A stretch of 58,726 bases of DNA from CAZPXH01 sp964591085 (GCA_964591085.1 CAZPXH010000014.1:1-58726); one strand, 5' to 3'; numbered from the stretch's first letter, positions 24,675 to 34,451 are shown. Numbers and translations are program-made. Notes: generated by a model from the sequence alone, not told the origin.

Positions 24675-26742
24675 CGGAGTGCGGCGCCTGGGTCCTTGCG
24701 GGCTGCTCCTTCTGGCGGCGCTTGGTGTTTCCGCTGCCGGGCTTGTGGAAGCGCAAGGTGATCCGGTACGCCCCCCCGCGGTGGAGGCTCGGCTTGCGGC
24801 AGTCCACCTGTACCAGGGCGGCCTGGCCTGGCAGATCTGGGAGGCCGAGGTGCGCGGCAGCGGCGTGGTCCGCCTTCGGGTGCAGCGAAGCGCGCTTGAC
24901 GATCTTCTTGCAACACTGGTTCCAAGCGGGGATGCGTTGGTTACCGGGATCAGCTATCCGGTCCGGGACACCCTTGAGAGAACGCTCGGATCTCTGCCTG
25001 TAGACCCCGGTCCGGGAGTCTCGCTCAGCGCTTTTTTGGCGGCTCAGAGGGGAGCCATCCTCCGGGCAACAACCCGGTCCGCTACCTACCAGGGCAGGCT
25101 TCTAGCGGTGGATGAGTCCCGGCAGCCCGGTGGCTCAATCGGGCAGGGCCCGGCGGGTTATCAGGCTGACCCGGCAGCGGTGGGAGCCATGATCCTGCAG
25201 ACCGCGGACGGAGTTCGCAGTATCCCCCTGACTCATGACCTTGTTATCCGCTTTGCGGATCCCGCGCTGAACACCGCGCTGACCTCCGCGCTCGTTGCCA
25301 TTGAGACTGCGCGGGAAGACGACGTAGTCCCGGTGGAGCTCTGGGTCCAGGGTCGCCCGTCTGAGTCGGTTGTTCTGCAGCTCGCATGGCTGCAGGAAGC
25401 GCCGGCATGGAAGGCGAGCTATCGCCTGGAACAACGGGGAGATGAGACCCAACTCACGGCCTTTGCCGTAGTAGATAATCCCGGTGCCGCGGCGTGGGAA
25501 GAGGTTCGACTCAGTTTGGAGACCGGCGCGCCAATCTCCTTCCGCATGGCCCTCAGTGATCCGCTGACGGTGCCCCGGCCGGAGCTCCCCGTGCCCCTGA
25601 ACGTGCCCGGCGCAGTCCCCGAGTTTGGGGCAGATCTTGCACCCAGCGGTAGCAGAGGTGCTCCGCGCCCGTCTGCAGCCGCCCGCTCCGGGAACTTTAT
25701 CCTTGCAGACAGAGAGATGGCGGAGGCAGCGCCACTTGGCGCACTTCAGGCGGCAGCAATTGCGGAAACGGACTCCGGACCGCTGGCTTCGCAGCGGTAC
25801 CGCATCAGTGAACCCGTCAACCTGCCTGCTGGAGCCAGCGCGCTGGTTCCGCTTGCACTGCAACCCGTCACGTTCCAGTCTCGCTCTGTCTTTGACCAGC
25901 GCCAGGATCCTTCCCGGCCGTACCAGACGGTTTCCTTGCTCAACACTACCGGACTCTTCCTGCCCGCAGGCCCACTCAGCCTGGTCCGGGAGGGGAGCTT
26001 TGCCGGTTCCTCCCTTCTGCCTGCATTGCCCGCCGGTGCGGAAGCCCTCCTGCCGCTTGCTGTGGACTCTGATCTCCGAATCATCCGTGGACTTGGCGGG
26101 ACAACAACCGCCATTGCAACCGCCACCGTGAGCGAGGGAGTCCTGCGGGTACAGCGGAGGCAGGAGCGTCGCTGGACCTGGACGGTGGAGTCCGCTGCGG
26201 CCACGGATCGTGAGCTACTGATTGTTGAGCCGGTGAACCCCGGCTGGGACCTCCTGGAAACGCAAGGTGTGGAGGAGGAACGAGTTGTAGGCACCGAGCG
26301 CCGCCTGCTTGTGGTGGTGCCGGCGGGGAGTGAAGCGTTCAGCGTTGGAACGACCGAATTCCGGGTGACTGCAACGGAAACCGGCATCGGTGCGGTGAGC
26401 GACGCGGAGCTCCTTGCAATTGTGGAGAGCGGGGTGGCCTCCGGGGCACTGTCTTCAGAGCTACGCGCAATCCTGGACCTCCGACGGCACCTGAGCCGGG
26501 TGGAGCAGCAGATGCGAGAGCTGGACTCCGCGCGGAGCGGCATTGTCTCAGACCAGTCCCGGCTCAGGGACAACCTGAACGCGGTGGGGCCTGACAGCGC
26601 CTTGGGGCGGCGCTACGTGGAACAGCTGACGGCGCAGGAGGACGAACTGACTGCGCTAGCTACTGAGAGAGTCACCCTGGAGCAGGAGCGGTCCCGGCTC
26701 CGGGACGCGCTTTCGCAACGAATCTCCAGGCTGGACAACTAG
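24667..26742 (+). CDS. Secreted DUF4139-type protein
   Basis: A 691-residue exported protein starting at a GTG that overlaps the previous gene. A signal peptide (LLLLAALGVSAAGLVEAQ) leads to an N-terminal beta region with LAAVHLYQGGLAWQIWEAEV, as in DUF4140/DUF4139 proteins. The central part (about 240-560) has APAWKASYRLEQRGDETQLTAFAVVDNPGAAAWEEVRLSLETG, the clearest DUF4139 signature. The last 110 residues form a coiled coil (RRHLSRVEQQMRELDSARSG onward). The family has no known activity. Coupling with a flavin reductase is probably fortuitous but conserved coupling could be tested. Confidence 0.78.
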   Translation: MASGVRRLGPCGLLLLAALGVSAAGLVEAQGDPVRPPAVEARLAAVHLYQGGLAWQIWEAEVRGSGVVRLRVQRSALDDLLATLVPSGDALVTGISYPVRDTLERTLGSLPVDPGPGVSLSAFLAAQRGAILRATTRSATYQGRLLAVDESRQPGGSIGQGPAGYQADPAAVGAMILQTADGVRSIPLTHDLVIRFADPALNTALTSALVAIETAREDDVVPVELWVQGRPSESVVLQLAWLQEAPAWKASYRLEQRGDETQLTAFAVVDNPGAAAWEEVRLSLETGAPISFRMALSDPLTVPRPELPVPLNVPGAVPEFGADLAPSGSRGAPRPSAAARSGNFILADREMAEAAPLGALQAAAIAETDSGPLASQRYRISEPVNLPAGASALVPLALQPVTFQSRSVFDQRQDPSRPYQTVSLLNTTGLFLPAGPLSLVREGSFAGSSLLPALPAGAEALLPLAVDSDLRIIRGLGGTTTAIATATVSEGVLRVQRRQERRWTWTVESAAATDRELLIVEPVNPGWDLLETQGVEEERVVGTERRLLVVVPAGSEAFSVGTTEFRVTATETGIGAVSDAELLAIVESGVASGALSSELRAILDLRRHLSRVEQQMRELDSARSGIVSDQSRLRDNLNAVGPDSALGRRYVEQLTAQEDELTALATERVTLEQERSRLRDALSQRISRLDN

Positions 26743-26764
26743 GCTCAGCCCGCTGCAGCCGGGC

Positions 26765-27721
26765 TCAGCCCTGCGATAGCTCGGATCGGTTTCGGTTCAT
26801 TCGCGCAAAGATCAGCATCATGATGATGCTTGCCACAATCATGGCAAAGCTGAAGAACTGGCTGGCAATGAAGTTCCACGGGGTCAGCAGCAGGTAGGGG
26901 GGGTTCTCAATCGCTGACAGCCGCAACGCAAAGTCCGATCCCAGCGGCATGCGGAAATAGTCGATGACAAAGCGGAATACCCCGTACATGCCGATGTACA
27001 GCGACATGATGAACCCGGGGAAGGGATTCCGGTCTTTCACAAAGAACCAGATGATGAGCCACGCGAGTACGCCCTCGGTAAGCATCTCGTAGATCTGGGT
27101 TGGGTGGCGGGGCAGATTCACGAACAGCTGATCCGCGGCGATCGGCATTCCGATGTCGGCCGCGAAATCCTGGACCCACTCGGCGGAGGCGGGAAAGCGC
27201 TGCGCGGTGGGAAAGACCACGCCCCACGGTGCCTGGGTGACACGGCCGTACAGCTCCGCGTTTATGAAGTTGCCGAGCCGGCCGAAGGTGTAGGCAGCCG
27301 GAATCCCTGCGAACAGCATGTCTGCCCATTCCAGCATGGGAAGCTGGCGCTTCTTCAGGTACCACACGCCAGCAATTGCGCCGCCAACAAGCCCGCCGTA
27401 GAAGTTCATTCCCTGCAGGCCAACAAACTGCCCGTCCCGGAAAGGCCAGAAGATCAGCCAGGGCTGGCGCCAGTAGATTCCACTTTCGTCAAAGATGAGA
27501 GTTGCAAAGAGCCTGGCCCCAATCAGCAGTCCGACGATGGTCCAGAAAAAGAGATTGGTGACCTCGTCCGGATCAACCGCAAGCTGCTTCCGGCGCACCT
27601 GGACCACGAAGAGCCAGTATGTGAGGCCAAAAGCCAGCAGGTACATCAGCCCGTACCACCGGAGAAACGGGATACCAAAGACCTCGGGAGTGATCCACTG
27701 GGGGAACTGCAGGTAGAGCAT
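26765..27721 (-). CDS. lgt: Prolipoprotein diacylglyceryl transferase
   Basis: The 318-residue inner-membrane enzyme moves diacylglycerol from phosphatidylglycerol to the lipobox Cys. Seven hydrophobic segments are visible. Family motifs are intact: FLRWYGLMYLLAF, GMNFYGGLVGG, the signature GRLGNFINAELYGR and HPTQIYEM. It is the last gene of a three-gene minus-strand run after an acyltransferase and a sulfotransferase, 14 bases from the latter, so it is probably in a lipid/envelope operon. At least five lipoprotein substrates are encoded in this window. Confidence 0.97.
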   Translation of the reverse strand: MLYLQFPQWITPEVFGIPFLRWYGLMYLLAFGLTYWLFVVQVRRKQLAVDPDEVTNLFFWTIVGLLIGARLFATLIFDESGIYWRQPWLIFWPFRDGQFVGLQGMNFYGGLVGGAIAGVWYLKKRQLPMLEWADMLFAGIPAAYTFGRLGNFINAELYGRVTQAPWGVVFPTAQRFPASAEWVQDFAADIGMPIAADQLFVNLPRHPTQIYEMLTEGVLAWLIIWFFVKDRNPFPGFIMSLYIGMYGVFRFVIDYFRMPLGSDFALRLSAIENPPYLLLTPWNFIASQFFSFAMIVASIIMMLIFARMNRNRSELSQG

Positions 27722-27735
27722 CGCGTGCAGAAGTA

Positions 27736-28914
27736 TTACGCATCCTCGGCCGGGCTCGCAATCGGTGCGGGCCGGGCCGGATTCTGCTCATAGCCAAAGA
27801 GTTCCATTACCCAGCCCAGCCGTTCGGCGAGGTCCCGGCGGCTGAGCCCCACGGAGTCCGGGCTGTAGTCATTTGGTTGCGCGGGATCCATCGCCAGGAG
27901 GGTCCGCGCGTTCGCCCGGATCGGGGAACCAAGCTCCCGGAGGGCTGCCAGCACGCCGCCGACGGGGTCCTTTGCAAGATCCTCCGCGCGAACAAGCTGC
28001 GTGCCCGGAGGGAGTGTTCGTCCCGCTGCGTACCAGGATTCGGCTATAGACAGGATGGCGTCCCGGTGGCGGTATGGATTGTCTTCCGGCTGGAAGAATC
28101 CGGTTGCGTAACACAACCAGTTGACCATGGACGGAATCAGGGTCACCGGCTTGCGGACCATATAGATGAACCGGGCATCCGGAAACTCGCGGGCAAGATC
28201 TGTTATTCGGCCGGTGGCGGAAGGGTTCTTTGACAGGTAGCGCGGGCATTCGGCGTTGGGGTGAGCACCGCGCCCGGAGACGGCGCCGTGGAGATACAGG
28301 TGGCGCTGAATCATACGGCGGTAGAACCGCATCAGGCTCCGCCGCCGATACGGCCCAAGCTTGCGGAACTGTGCGTAGGCAAGCGGGCTTGTGTCCGCCG
28401 GGAAGAAGAACCAGGAAAACAGGCCGGCCCAACGGTAGAGAAAGATTCCTTCATCTTCCTCCGGCAGGTTCAGCCCAACGCGGTGGTAGCGGACGTCTGC
28501 GAGCAGACCGCGGTCCACGGATTGCACGAATTTGCGTACCGGCCCACCGAGGGCGGAATCAATGACCGCGCCAATCCGGACCAGCTTCCGCTGGCAGATT
28601 GACGGTGCAACGTAGATCTCCCAGGTCTTCATGGGCAGCAGATCGCGAGACGCAATGCTGAGCCCTTCCAGCATGGCGGTGGTGCCGCTGCGGAAATTAC
28701 CAACCACAAATACCGGCTGCAGAACTCCGGTCTTGCGGAACCCGGGGAAAAACAAGTGATCCAGGAGAAGGAAGAGCCGGGTCAATCCAAGGTGCACTGG
28801 CGCAATTACAGCGAACATCGCGAGGACCCTGATCCGACGCGCGCTCATTCGCCATTCTCCCCGCTGCCGAGCACGCCAGGAGCGCCAGATCTGTCTCAGG
28901 AGATTACGGTGCAT
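27736..28914 (-). CDS. Membrane-associated sulfotransferase-like protein
   Basis: A 392-residue protein with a basic N-terminus and a hydrophobic helix at about residues 28-52. The PAPS 5'-phosphosulfate loop is FVVGNFRSGTTAMLEGLSI near residue 70, and the 3'-phosphate site is likely FIYMVRKPVTLIPS. Such proteins transfer sulfate from PAPS to carbohydrates or lipids. Its start overlaps the end of a PlsC-like acyltransferase by 11 bases and Lgt follows directly, so a lipid acceptor is likely, though not proven. The window also carries a sulfatase at 2.3 kb. Confidence 0.82.
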   Translation of the reverse strand: MHRNLLRQIWRSWRARQRGEWRMSARRIRVLAMFAVIAPVHLGLTRLFLLLDHLFFPGFRKTGVLQPVFVVGNFRSGTTAMLEGLSIASRDLLPMKTWEIYVAPSICQRKLVRIGAVIDSALGGPVRKFVQSVDRGLLADVRYHRVGLNLPEEDEGIFLYRWAGLFSWFFFPADTSPLAYAQFRKLGPYRRRSLMRFYRRMIQRHLYLHGAVSGRGAHPNAECPRYLSKNPSATGRITDLAREFPDARFIYMVRKPVTLIPSMVNWLCYATGFFQPEDNPYRHRDAILSIAESWYAAGRTLPPGTQLVRAEDLAKDPVGGVLAALRELGSPIRANARTLLAMDPAQPNDYSPDSVGLSRRDLAERLGWVMELFGYEQNPARPAPIASPAEDA

Positions 28915-29779
28915 CCAGGATAGCCTCGCACGCGGAGTGCAGCCGTTCGGTCAAGTCCGCCGGGGCGATGCCTCCGGCAAAGCTGCGTGCCCAGGTTGAC
29001 CATCGGACGCGGATTCTGTGGCGGCGTGCGGCGCGCAGCGCAAGTTCCTGGAAGGTGGCACGCCGATCCCTGGCCTGGATGGTAACACCCTGCACGGACC
29101 AGCGATGCAGCACCGTTGGGTCGTGCACCTCGGAGGTGGCGGCGATCATGAGATGCGGGCTTACCCCGGACCGTGTGGAGCGAATTGCCAGGTGGCCGGC
29201 GAGCGCGCTCCACGGATGTCTTGGCGAAGCGTCGGCCCGCCGCCCCGTTTCATGCTCAATCCGCCCGGCGGGATAGAGCACAACCGCGCCACCATCGGCC
29301 AGATGCGCAACGGAGGTCTGCACAACGGAGACAAGTGCCCCGGGCGAAAGCAGGCAGAGGTGACGGTTGAGCGCCGGCATCGCGCGGAACATGGGGCGGT
29401 CCTTGGCAATTACCAGTACGTCGTCCCGGCCCATGCTGCTCAGGAGCGCCAGTGAATCTCCGGCGCCCGGATGGTTGCCGACCACCAATGTTGCCCCTTC
29501 GGTGGGTACAAGGTCACCACGGACGATTGCGCCTGCGTACAGTCGTTTGAGCATAAGCTGTGCCGCGGCAGAGATTCCGTACAACGAGATTTCCCGATCC
29601 AGTCGAAGGAACTCCCACAGCGAGCGGGCCAGGGTGAGCGGGGTAAGAGTGACTTCGGCAACCGAGGCGAGGTCCGCGGCAAGCTCGTGGGCCGGTGGGA
29701 GCTCGTACGCCCAGTCCGCGGCGAGGAGTACAAGGCGCTGGGAGAAGGCCGGGCTGGCCACGGGCACAGAATCCAGCAT
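28904..29779 (-). CDS. PlsC-like acyltransferase
   Basis: A 291-residue LPLAT-superfamily protein. The catalytic H-x4-D motif is VVGNHPGAGDSLAL (about residue 96), block II may be KDRPMFRAMP and block III-like sequence is VVLYPAGRIEHETG, diverged from the usual EGTRS. There is no clear transmembrane anchor. It would acylate a glycerophosphate or other hydroxyl. It heads the operon with the sulfotransferase and Lgt. The altered block III and the long N-terminal helical region (about 85 residues) mean the substrate may not be lysophosphatidate. Confidence 0.75.
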   Translation of the reverse strand: MLDSVPVASPAFSQRLVLLAADWAYELPPAHELAADLASVAEVTLTPLTLARSLWEFLRLDREISLYGISAAAQLMLKRLYAGAIVRGDLVPTEGATLVVGNHPGAGDSLALLSSMGRDDVLVIAKDRPMFRAMPALNRHLCLLSPGALVSVVQTSVAHLADGGAVVLYPAGRIEHETGRRADASPRHPWSALAGHLAIRSTRSGVSPHLMIAATSEVHDPTVLHRWSVQGVTIQARDRRATFQELALRAARRHRIRVRWSTWARSFAGGIAPADLTERLHSACEAILDAP

Positions 29780-29881
29780 TGGTACCTTCGAATGTACCGG
29801 TTGTGGCCCGAAGCGTCACCTTGCCGAAGTCCTCGGGAGTCCTCGCGTTCGTGGGGATGACCTTGCTACAATGCGCGGGTA

Positions 29882-30952
29882 GTGGAAGCGTTCATCATCG
29901 GTCTGCCGATCTGGGGCCTGATCCTGGTCCTGGTGGCAGCCATCCTGATGGTAAGCCGTGGTGCTGACCTGGTGGTGGACCAGGCCGTTCTGGTCTCAGA
30001 GATCTGGCACATGGATAAGGTGGTGGTTGGCGCCACCGTGGTAAGTTTTGGAACCACACTGCCGGAGACCGCGGTCAGCGTCGCCGCGGCCGTCAGCGGG
30101 GAGCCCGGCCTTGCCCTGGGTAACGCGGTAGGCTCCATCCTTTGTAATATCGGTCTGGTTCTAGGGATCGCGCTCCTGATCAGGCCGATTGTGCTGGAGC
30201 GCAAGGCCATGAATCGGCAATCCCTGCTCCAGCTGGCCAGCGCGGTGGTGCTGGTATCGCTGAGCCTGGTCTTTCAGCCGGAAGGGAGCCGGCTTGTGGA
30301 TGGCGGGCGGCTCACCCAGGGCGCGGGATTCGTGATGGTGGGGCTCCTGGTAGCCTACACCTGGTACAGCGTGGTTGCCGCGCGGATGGGAAGAGTCTCC
30401 CAGGCCTCCAGCGGTGCAAGTGGAGCCGCCGCCACGCTCCATGATGAAGCTGACCCTGGTCCCGACGGCATTCCTCCGACCTGGCGAATCCTTGTCTTGC
30501 TTGCTCTTGGGATTGTGTTGGTGATAACCGGTTCCCGAGCTTTGGTGTTTGCCGCCAGCGAGTTTGCCCTGCGGATCGGGGTTCCGCCGTCGGTGGTAGC
30601 CGCAACCCTTGTGGCATTTGGCACCTCAACACCGGAGCTGGTGACCGCGATTGCTGCGGCACGGCGAGGCCACGGGGAGCTTGCCCTTGGCAATGTCCTT
30701 GGCGCAAACGTGCTCAATAGCCTGTTTGTGGCCGGCTTGAGCGCCGCGGTGACCGCTGGCGGCCTTCTGGTGCAGCCCACGTTCTATGCCTTGCTCTACC
30801 CGGCGATGCTCCTGATCCTCACAGCCTTTGCCGTGATCTTGTCATTCTCCAGAACAAGGCTTCCCCGCAGTCTTGGACTGGTCCTCCTGGCCTCATACGT
30901 TGTGGTGACAGTCCTTGGGTTTGCAGGGTCGGGGCTTGCGGCTATCGGATAG
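29882..30952 (+). CDS. Calcium/sodium antiporter (CaCA family)
   Basis: A 356-residue transporter with about ten membrane helices. The two inverted alpha repeats are plain: SFGTTLPETAVSVAAAVSGEPGLALGNAVGSILCN (about residues 55-90) and AFGTSTPELVTAIAAARRGHGELALGNVLGANVLN (about 240-275). Glu and Asn residues in these repeats bind cations. A hydrophilic loop separates the halves. It belongs to the YrbG-type bacterial group, exporting Ca2+ in exchange for Na+ or H+. It starts with GTG and is divergent from the acyltransferase operon. Confidence 0.93.
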   Translation: MEAFIIGLPIWGLILVLVAAILMVSRGADLVVDQAVLVSEIWHMDKVVVGATVVSFGTTLPETAVSVAAAVSGEPGLALGNAVGSILCNIGLVLGIALLIRPIVLERKAMNRQSLLQLASAVVLVSLSLVFQPEGSRLVDGGRLTQGAGFVMVGLLVAYTWYSVVAARMGRVSQASSGASGAAATLHDEADPGPDGIPPTWRILVLLALGIVLVITGSRALVFAASEFALRIGVPPSVVAATLVAFGTSTPELVTAIAAARRGHGELALGNVLGANVLNSLFVAGLSAAVTAGGLLVQPTFYALLYPAMLLILTAFAVILSFSRTRLPRSLGLVLLASYVVVTVLGFAGSGLAAIG

Positions 30953-30977
30953 CGTTTTCTGGGGATAAGCTCTGCGG

Positions 30978-32222
30978 ATGAGCCAGATAACGGTTGTGCC
31001 CTACGATCAGGACGCCCATGAAGCGGCGACGATCCGGAACTGGAAAGAGATCTCCTGGATTGACCCGGAGTCAAAGGATAAAGACACAGAAATAGTTAAA
31101 CGCTGCCTGGGGGAGTGGAAGACCCTCATTGGCCTGTACAACGGCAGCCCGGAGGCAAGCTCCTCCTGGACACCCGGAACTGTACGGATCGGCAGCACGG
31201 ATCTCAGCCTCTGCGCCATTACCGGCGTGACCACCAGCCGGTATGCGCGGGTTGAGGGACTTGCCTCCCGGGTAACAGTCTCCGCACTGCACAGCGGAGC
31301 ACAGGCTGGAATGGCGGTTGCGGCGCTTGGATGCTTTGATCAGGGCTTCTACAATCGCTTTGGATTCGGCAACGGTCCCTATATTCACATCCTGCGCTTT
31401 GATCCCGCCACCTTACGCGTTGATCGTCTGAGCCGCGCTCCGGACCGGCTGGATCCGGACAACACCGCGGAATGCCATGAGGCCAGGTTGCGGCGCCACC
31501 GGACCCATGGCGCGGTCAACATCCCTCTCCCGGTGCAGACGGAGCTGGGTCTTTTTGACGCCGATAATCCGCTGGGGGTCGGGTTCCGCGACAGCTCTGG
31601 CGAACTCAGCCACCACATGTGGCTCTCGGGCAAAGATCGGGAGAGCGGTCCCCTCAGCGTTGATGGCGCCGCCGTCAGCAGTCCGGAGCAGTGGCTGGAG
31701 CTGCTGGGCTACCTCCGCTCCCTTTCCTCAGATGTCCGCCTCATTCGGATGGGGCAACCTCCGGGCCTCCAGCTCTTGGACCTCATCCATCAACCCTTCC
31801 GGAACATGGAGGTGCGCTTCCGCGGCGAGTACCAGATGCGCTTCAACATGCTGCCCTACTACCAGCTCCGAATTCTGGACATGGAGGCCTGTGCGTCAGC
31901 GCTGGACATTCCGGGCCCGGAGCGGGAGTTCACGCTTCGCATCAGTGATCCGGTCGCCGCCGATTTTGACTCCGAGTGGCCTGGCACCAGCGGGGACTAC
32001 CGCCTTGTCCTTGGCAGCCCCTGCCAGATTCAGCGACTGGGCAGGCCAGTGGCAGAGCCGGACATTCGCACAAGCATTGGAGCATTCACCCGCTGGTGGG
32101 CGGGAGTACTTCCGGCGGCAAGTCTTGTGCTCAGCGATGAGTTCCGAGCCAGTCCCGGGGTCTGCGCCGCACTGGACAGCAGGCCCGCGCTCCCGCCGCC
32201 ACTACCGGACTGGGACTTTTAG
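30978..32222 (+). CDS. Eis-like GNAT acetyltransferase with SCP2-type C-domain
   Basis: A 414-residue protein built like Eis/GNAT double-domain enzymes. The first GNAT domain (about 1-140) includes VEGLASRVTVSALHSGAQAGMAVAALGCFDQGFYNRFGFGNG, with the acetyl-CoA strand and the Eis-like YNRFGFG motif. A second degenerate GNAT part and a C-terminal sterol-carrier-like domain (about 295-405, EFTLRISDPVAADFDSEW) follow. Eis enzymes acetylate amines, including aminoglycosides and protein lysines; the substrate here is unknown. The gene is 25 bases after the antiporter and 14 before the MBL-CNB gene. Confidence 0.8.
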   Translation: MSQITVVPYDQDAHEAATIRNWKEISWIDPESKDKDTEIVKRCLGEWKTLIGLYNGSPEASSSWTPGTVRIGSTDLSLCAITGVTTSRYARVEGLASRVTVSALHSGAQAGMAVAALGCFDQGFYNRFGFGNGPYIHILRFDPATLRVDRLSRAPDRLDPDNTAECHEARLRRHRTHGAVNIPLPVQTELGLFDADNPLGVGFRDSSGELSHHMWLSGKDRESGPLSVDGAAVSSPEQWLELLGYLRSLSSDVRLIRMGQPPGLQLLDLIHQPFRNMEVRFRGEYQMRFNMLPYYQLRILDMEACASALDIPGPEREFTLRISDPVAADFDSEWPGTSGDYRLVLGSPCQIQRLGRPVAEPDIRTSIGAFTRWWAGVLPAASLVLSDEFRASPGVCAALDSRPALPPPLPDWDF

Positions 32223-32236
32223 ACTCGATTGCTGCT

Positions 32237-34411
32237 ATGGTCCATCATATGGCCTCCGGAAAATCGCGGCCGGTGGTGGAGCTTCCCCGCGGCGGGTACC
32301 TCGTGGACACCAGCGAAGGTCCGGTGCAGTTCGGGGCGCCACCGGAAACCATCAAGGACACGCTGGTTATGGAGCATTCCGTACCGCGCGTTTTTGTGGT
32401 TCCGCATCAGATGTTCAACTGGCAGAAGGGCATCAACGTTGCGGACATGGAGTTCCCCATCTACTTCAACTACTTCCTCAAGGGCAGGCGGCCCATCATC
32501 GTTGGAAGAGAAGACCAGGGCGAACGGCTTCGGCGCGCCATTCGGGAAGCGGTCTTTGGTCCGGAGGAGCTCCGCCTTTCGGACGACTCCTACGAGGCAG
32601 GGGACGATGTTTACGTTCCCGACATTCGACCGGAGCTGGACTTCTTCCGCGGTGGACGGGACCTGGACGATCTCTACGAGTTTCGCCCCTTACGCAGGGG
32701 AGCGGTGAAGATTGGCGCTGTCTCCATCCAGGAAACTGCAGACGGCGACTACGTTGTAGAAGACCACGGCGGTGGTAGAGAGGTCAGGCGCCTCAGCATC
32801 CCCGGAATGGTTCACTACCAGTCCAAGTTTGACATTGGAAAACGGCTTCCGGAGCCCTTCAATCCGCCGCGCTTTGGAGTCACCTGCCTGGGCCCGAGCC
32901 ACGGCTTTGATCCAAAGGACAACACCTCCGGCTTCATCATCTGGTTGAACCACAACGGAATCATGATTGACCCGCCGGTGGACTCAACCGAGTGGCTGCT
33001 CCGCTCAAACGTGAACCCCAAGTTTATCGATAGCATCATCCTGACCCACGCGCACGCCGACCACGATGCCGGGACCTTCCAGAAAATCCTGGAGGAAAGC
33101 CGGGTCACCATCTACACCACCAAGACCATCATGGAGAGCTTCCTGCGGAAGTATTCCGCGTTCTCCAATCAGCCGATCAGCTATCTGCGGAGGCTCTTCA
33201 CCTTCCAGCCGGTGTTCATCGGGCGCCCCATCACCATTCATGGCGGCGAGTTTGATATCAGCTACTCAGTGCACTCCATCCCAACGATGACCTTCCGCTT
33301 GCGGTTCCAGGGCAAGACCTTTGTGTATTCCTCCGACCATCAGGGGGACCCGGGGGTCCAGCAGAAAATGTTTGATGACGGCGTGATTTCCCGCCGACGG
33401 CTCCGTCAGCTGCAGGAGTTTCCCTGGGACAGCGACGTGATCTACCACGAGGCCGGCATCGCTCCGCTGCACACGCCCCTGGCGTACCTCAACAGCCTTC
33501 CGGAAGAGGTGAAGCAGAAGACCGTGGTCTACCACATCTCCCGGAAGGACTTTGACAAGGTTGGTTCCAGCGGCCTCCGTCACGCCACCTTTGGCATTGA
33601 GAACACTCTCTACTTTGATACGGACCCCTTCACATTCGAGCCCGCCTACGAAGTGCTGGATGTCCTCAAGCGGCTGGATTTCTTTGATTCCATGCCGGTA
33701 AGCAAGGTGCAGGAGTTTCTGTCCATCGTGGAACCTCGCCACTACGACCGTGGGCAGAAGGTGATTGAGAAGGGCCAGCCCGGCCGCCATTTCTACATCA
33801 TCACCCGGGGCAATGCGTCTGTGCTCACCGACAAGCTCGTCCGCAGCAAGCACATGGGCGCCTTTGAGTATTTCGGTGAGGTGGCACTGCTCACTAACTC
33901 GGCGCGGACTGCTGACATCATCGCGGAGACCGACCTGGACGTCCTGACGATTGAGAAGAATCAGTTTCTTAACTTCATTGCCGGGACGGAGTTTGAAGAA
34001 CTGCTGCACCGCCTGATCAACGGGCGCACCGAGGAGACCTGGAACACGCTGGTCCAGAGTGAGACGCTGCAGCAGCTCACCGACTACCAGAAGATGTGGC
34101 TTGAGAGCTGCCTCGAGCCGGCAGGTTTCCGCCGGAGCCAGACTCTCATCCAGGCCGGCAAGAAGCTTCCCGGAGTCTACATTGTACGGAACGGCGGCGT
34201 GGAAGTGCGGGACGGTAGAAAGACCATAGCCGTGTTGGGTCCCGGAGACCTTGCCGGCGAGATGTACGACATCCAGCGGGATGCCCCGGCGGCCTACAAC
34301 CTGGTTGCCGACCGGGACATGCAGGCATTCTACATCTCCGCCGAAGATGTGCAGCGCTTTGTCCGCCGGAATCCCGGCACCGCAATGCGCCTGCTCAGCC
34401 GTTTTGAGTAG
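32237..34411 (+). CDS. Metallo-beta-lactamase hydrolase with two cyclic-nucleotide-binding domains
   Basis: A 724-residue soluble fusion. Residues about 210-470 form an MBL fold with the metal motif HAHADHDAG (H271, H273, D275, H276) and further ligands in SSDHQGDP and YHEAG. Two cNMP-binding domains follow, about 478-595 and 605-715. The first has a good phosphate-binding cassette (YFGEVALLTNSARTADI, with Glu and Arg); the second (LAGEMYDIQRDAPAAYNL) keeps the Glu but lacks the Arg-Ala pair, so it may not bind ligand. The N-terminal 200 residues are unassigned. It may be a cNMP-controlled phosphodiesterase or hydrolase; its substrate is unknown. Confidence 0.88.
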   Translation: MVHHMASGKSRPVVELPRGGYLVDTSEGPVQFGAPPETIKDTLVMEHSVPRVFVVPHQMFNWQKGINVADMEFPIYFNYFLKGRRPIIVGREDQGERLRRAIREAVFGPEELRLSDDSYEAGDDVYVPDIRPELDFFRGGRDLDDLYEFRPLRRGAVKIGAVSIQETADGDYVVEDHGGGREVRRLSIPGMVHYQSKFDIGKRLPEPFNPPRFGVTCLGPSHGFDPKDNTSGFIIWLNHNGIMIDPPVDSTEWLLRSNVNPKFIDSIILTHAHADHDAGTFQKILEESRVTIYTTKTIMESFLRKYSAFSNQPISYLRRLFTFQPVFIGRPITIHGGEFDISYSVHSIPTMTFRLRFQGKTFVYSSDHQGDPGVQQKMFDDGVISRRRLRQLQEFPWDSDVIYHEAGIAPLHTPLAYLNSLPEEVKQKTVVYHISRKDFDKVGSSGLRHATFGIENTLYFDTDPFTFEPAYEVLDVLKRLDFFDSMPVSKVQEFLSIVEPRHYDRGQKVIEKGQPGRHFYIITRGNASVLTDKLVRSKHMGAFEYFGEVALLTNSARTADIIAETDLDVLTIEKNQFLNFIAGTEFEELLHRLINGRTEETWNTLVQSETLQQLTDYQKMWLESCLEPAGFRRSQTLIQAGKKLPGVYIVRNGGVEVRDGRKTIAVLGPGDLAGEMYDIQRDAPAAYNLVADRDMQAFYISAEDVQRFVRRNPGTAMRLLSRFE

Positions 34412-34451
34412 CTTCGCCTGGACGCCGCCTGGACGCCGCCGAAGAGGACCC

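Noticed and set aside
31477..32778. 433-codon plus-strand frame overlapping the Eis-like and MBL genes
   Set aside because: Shadow frame: Arg/Ser/Ala-rich, spans two real genes in another frame.
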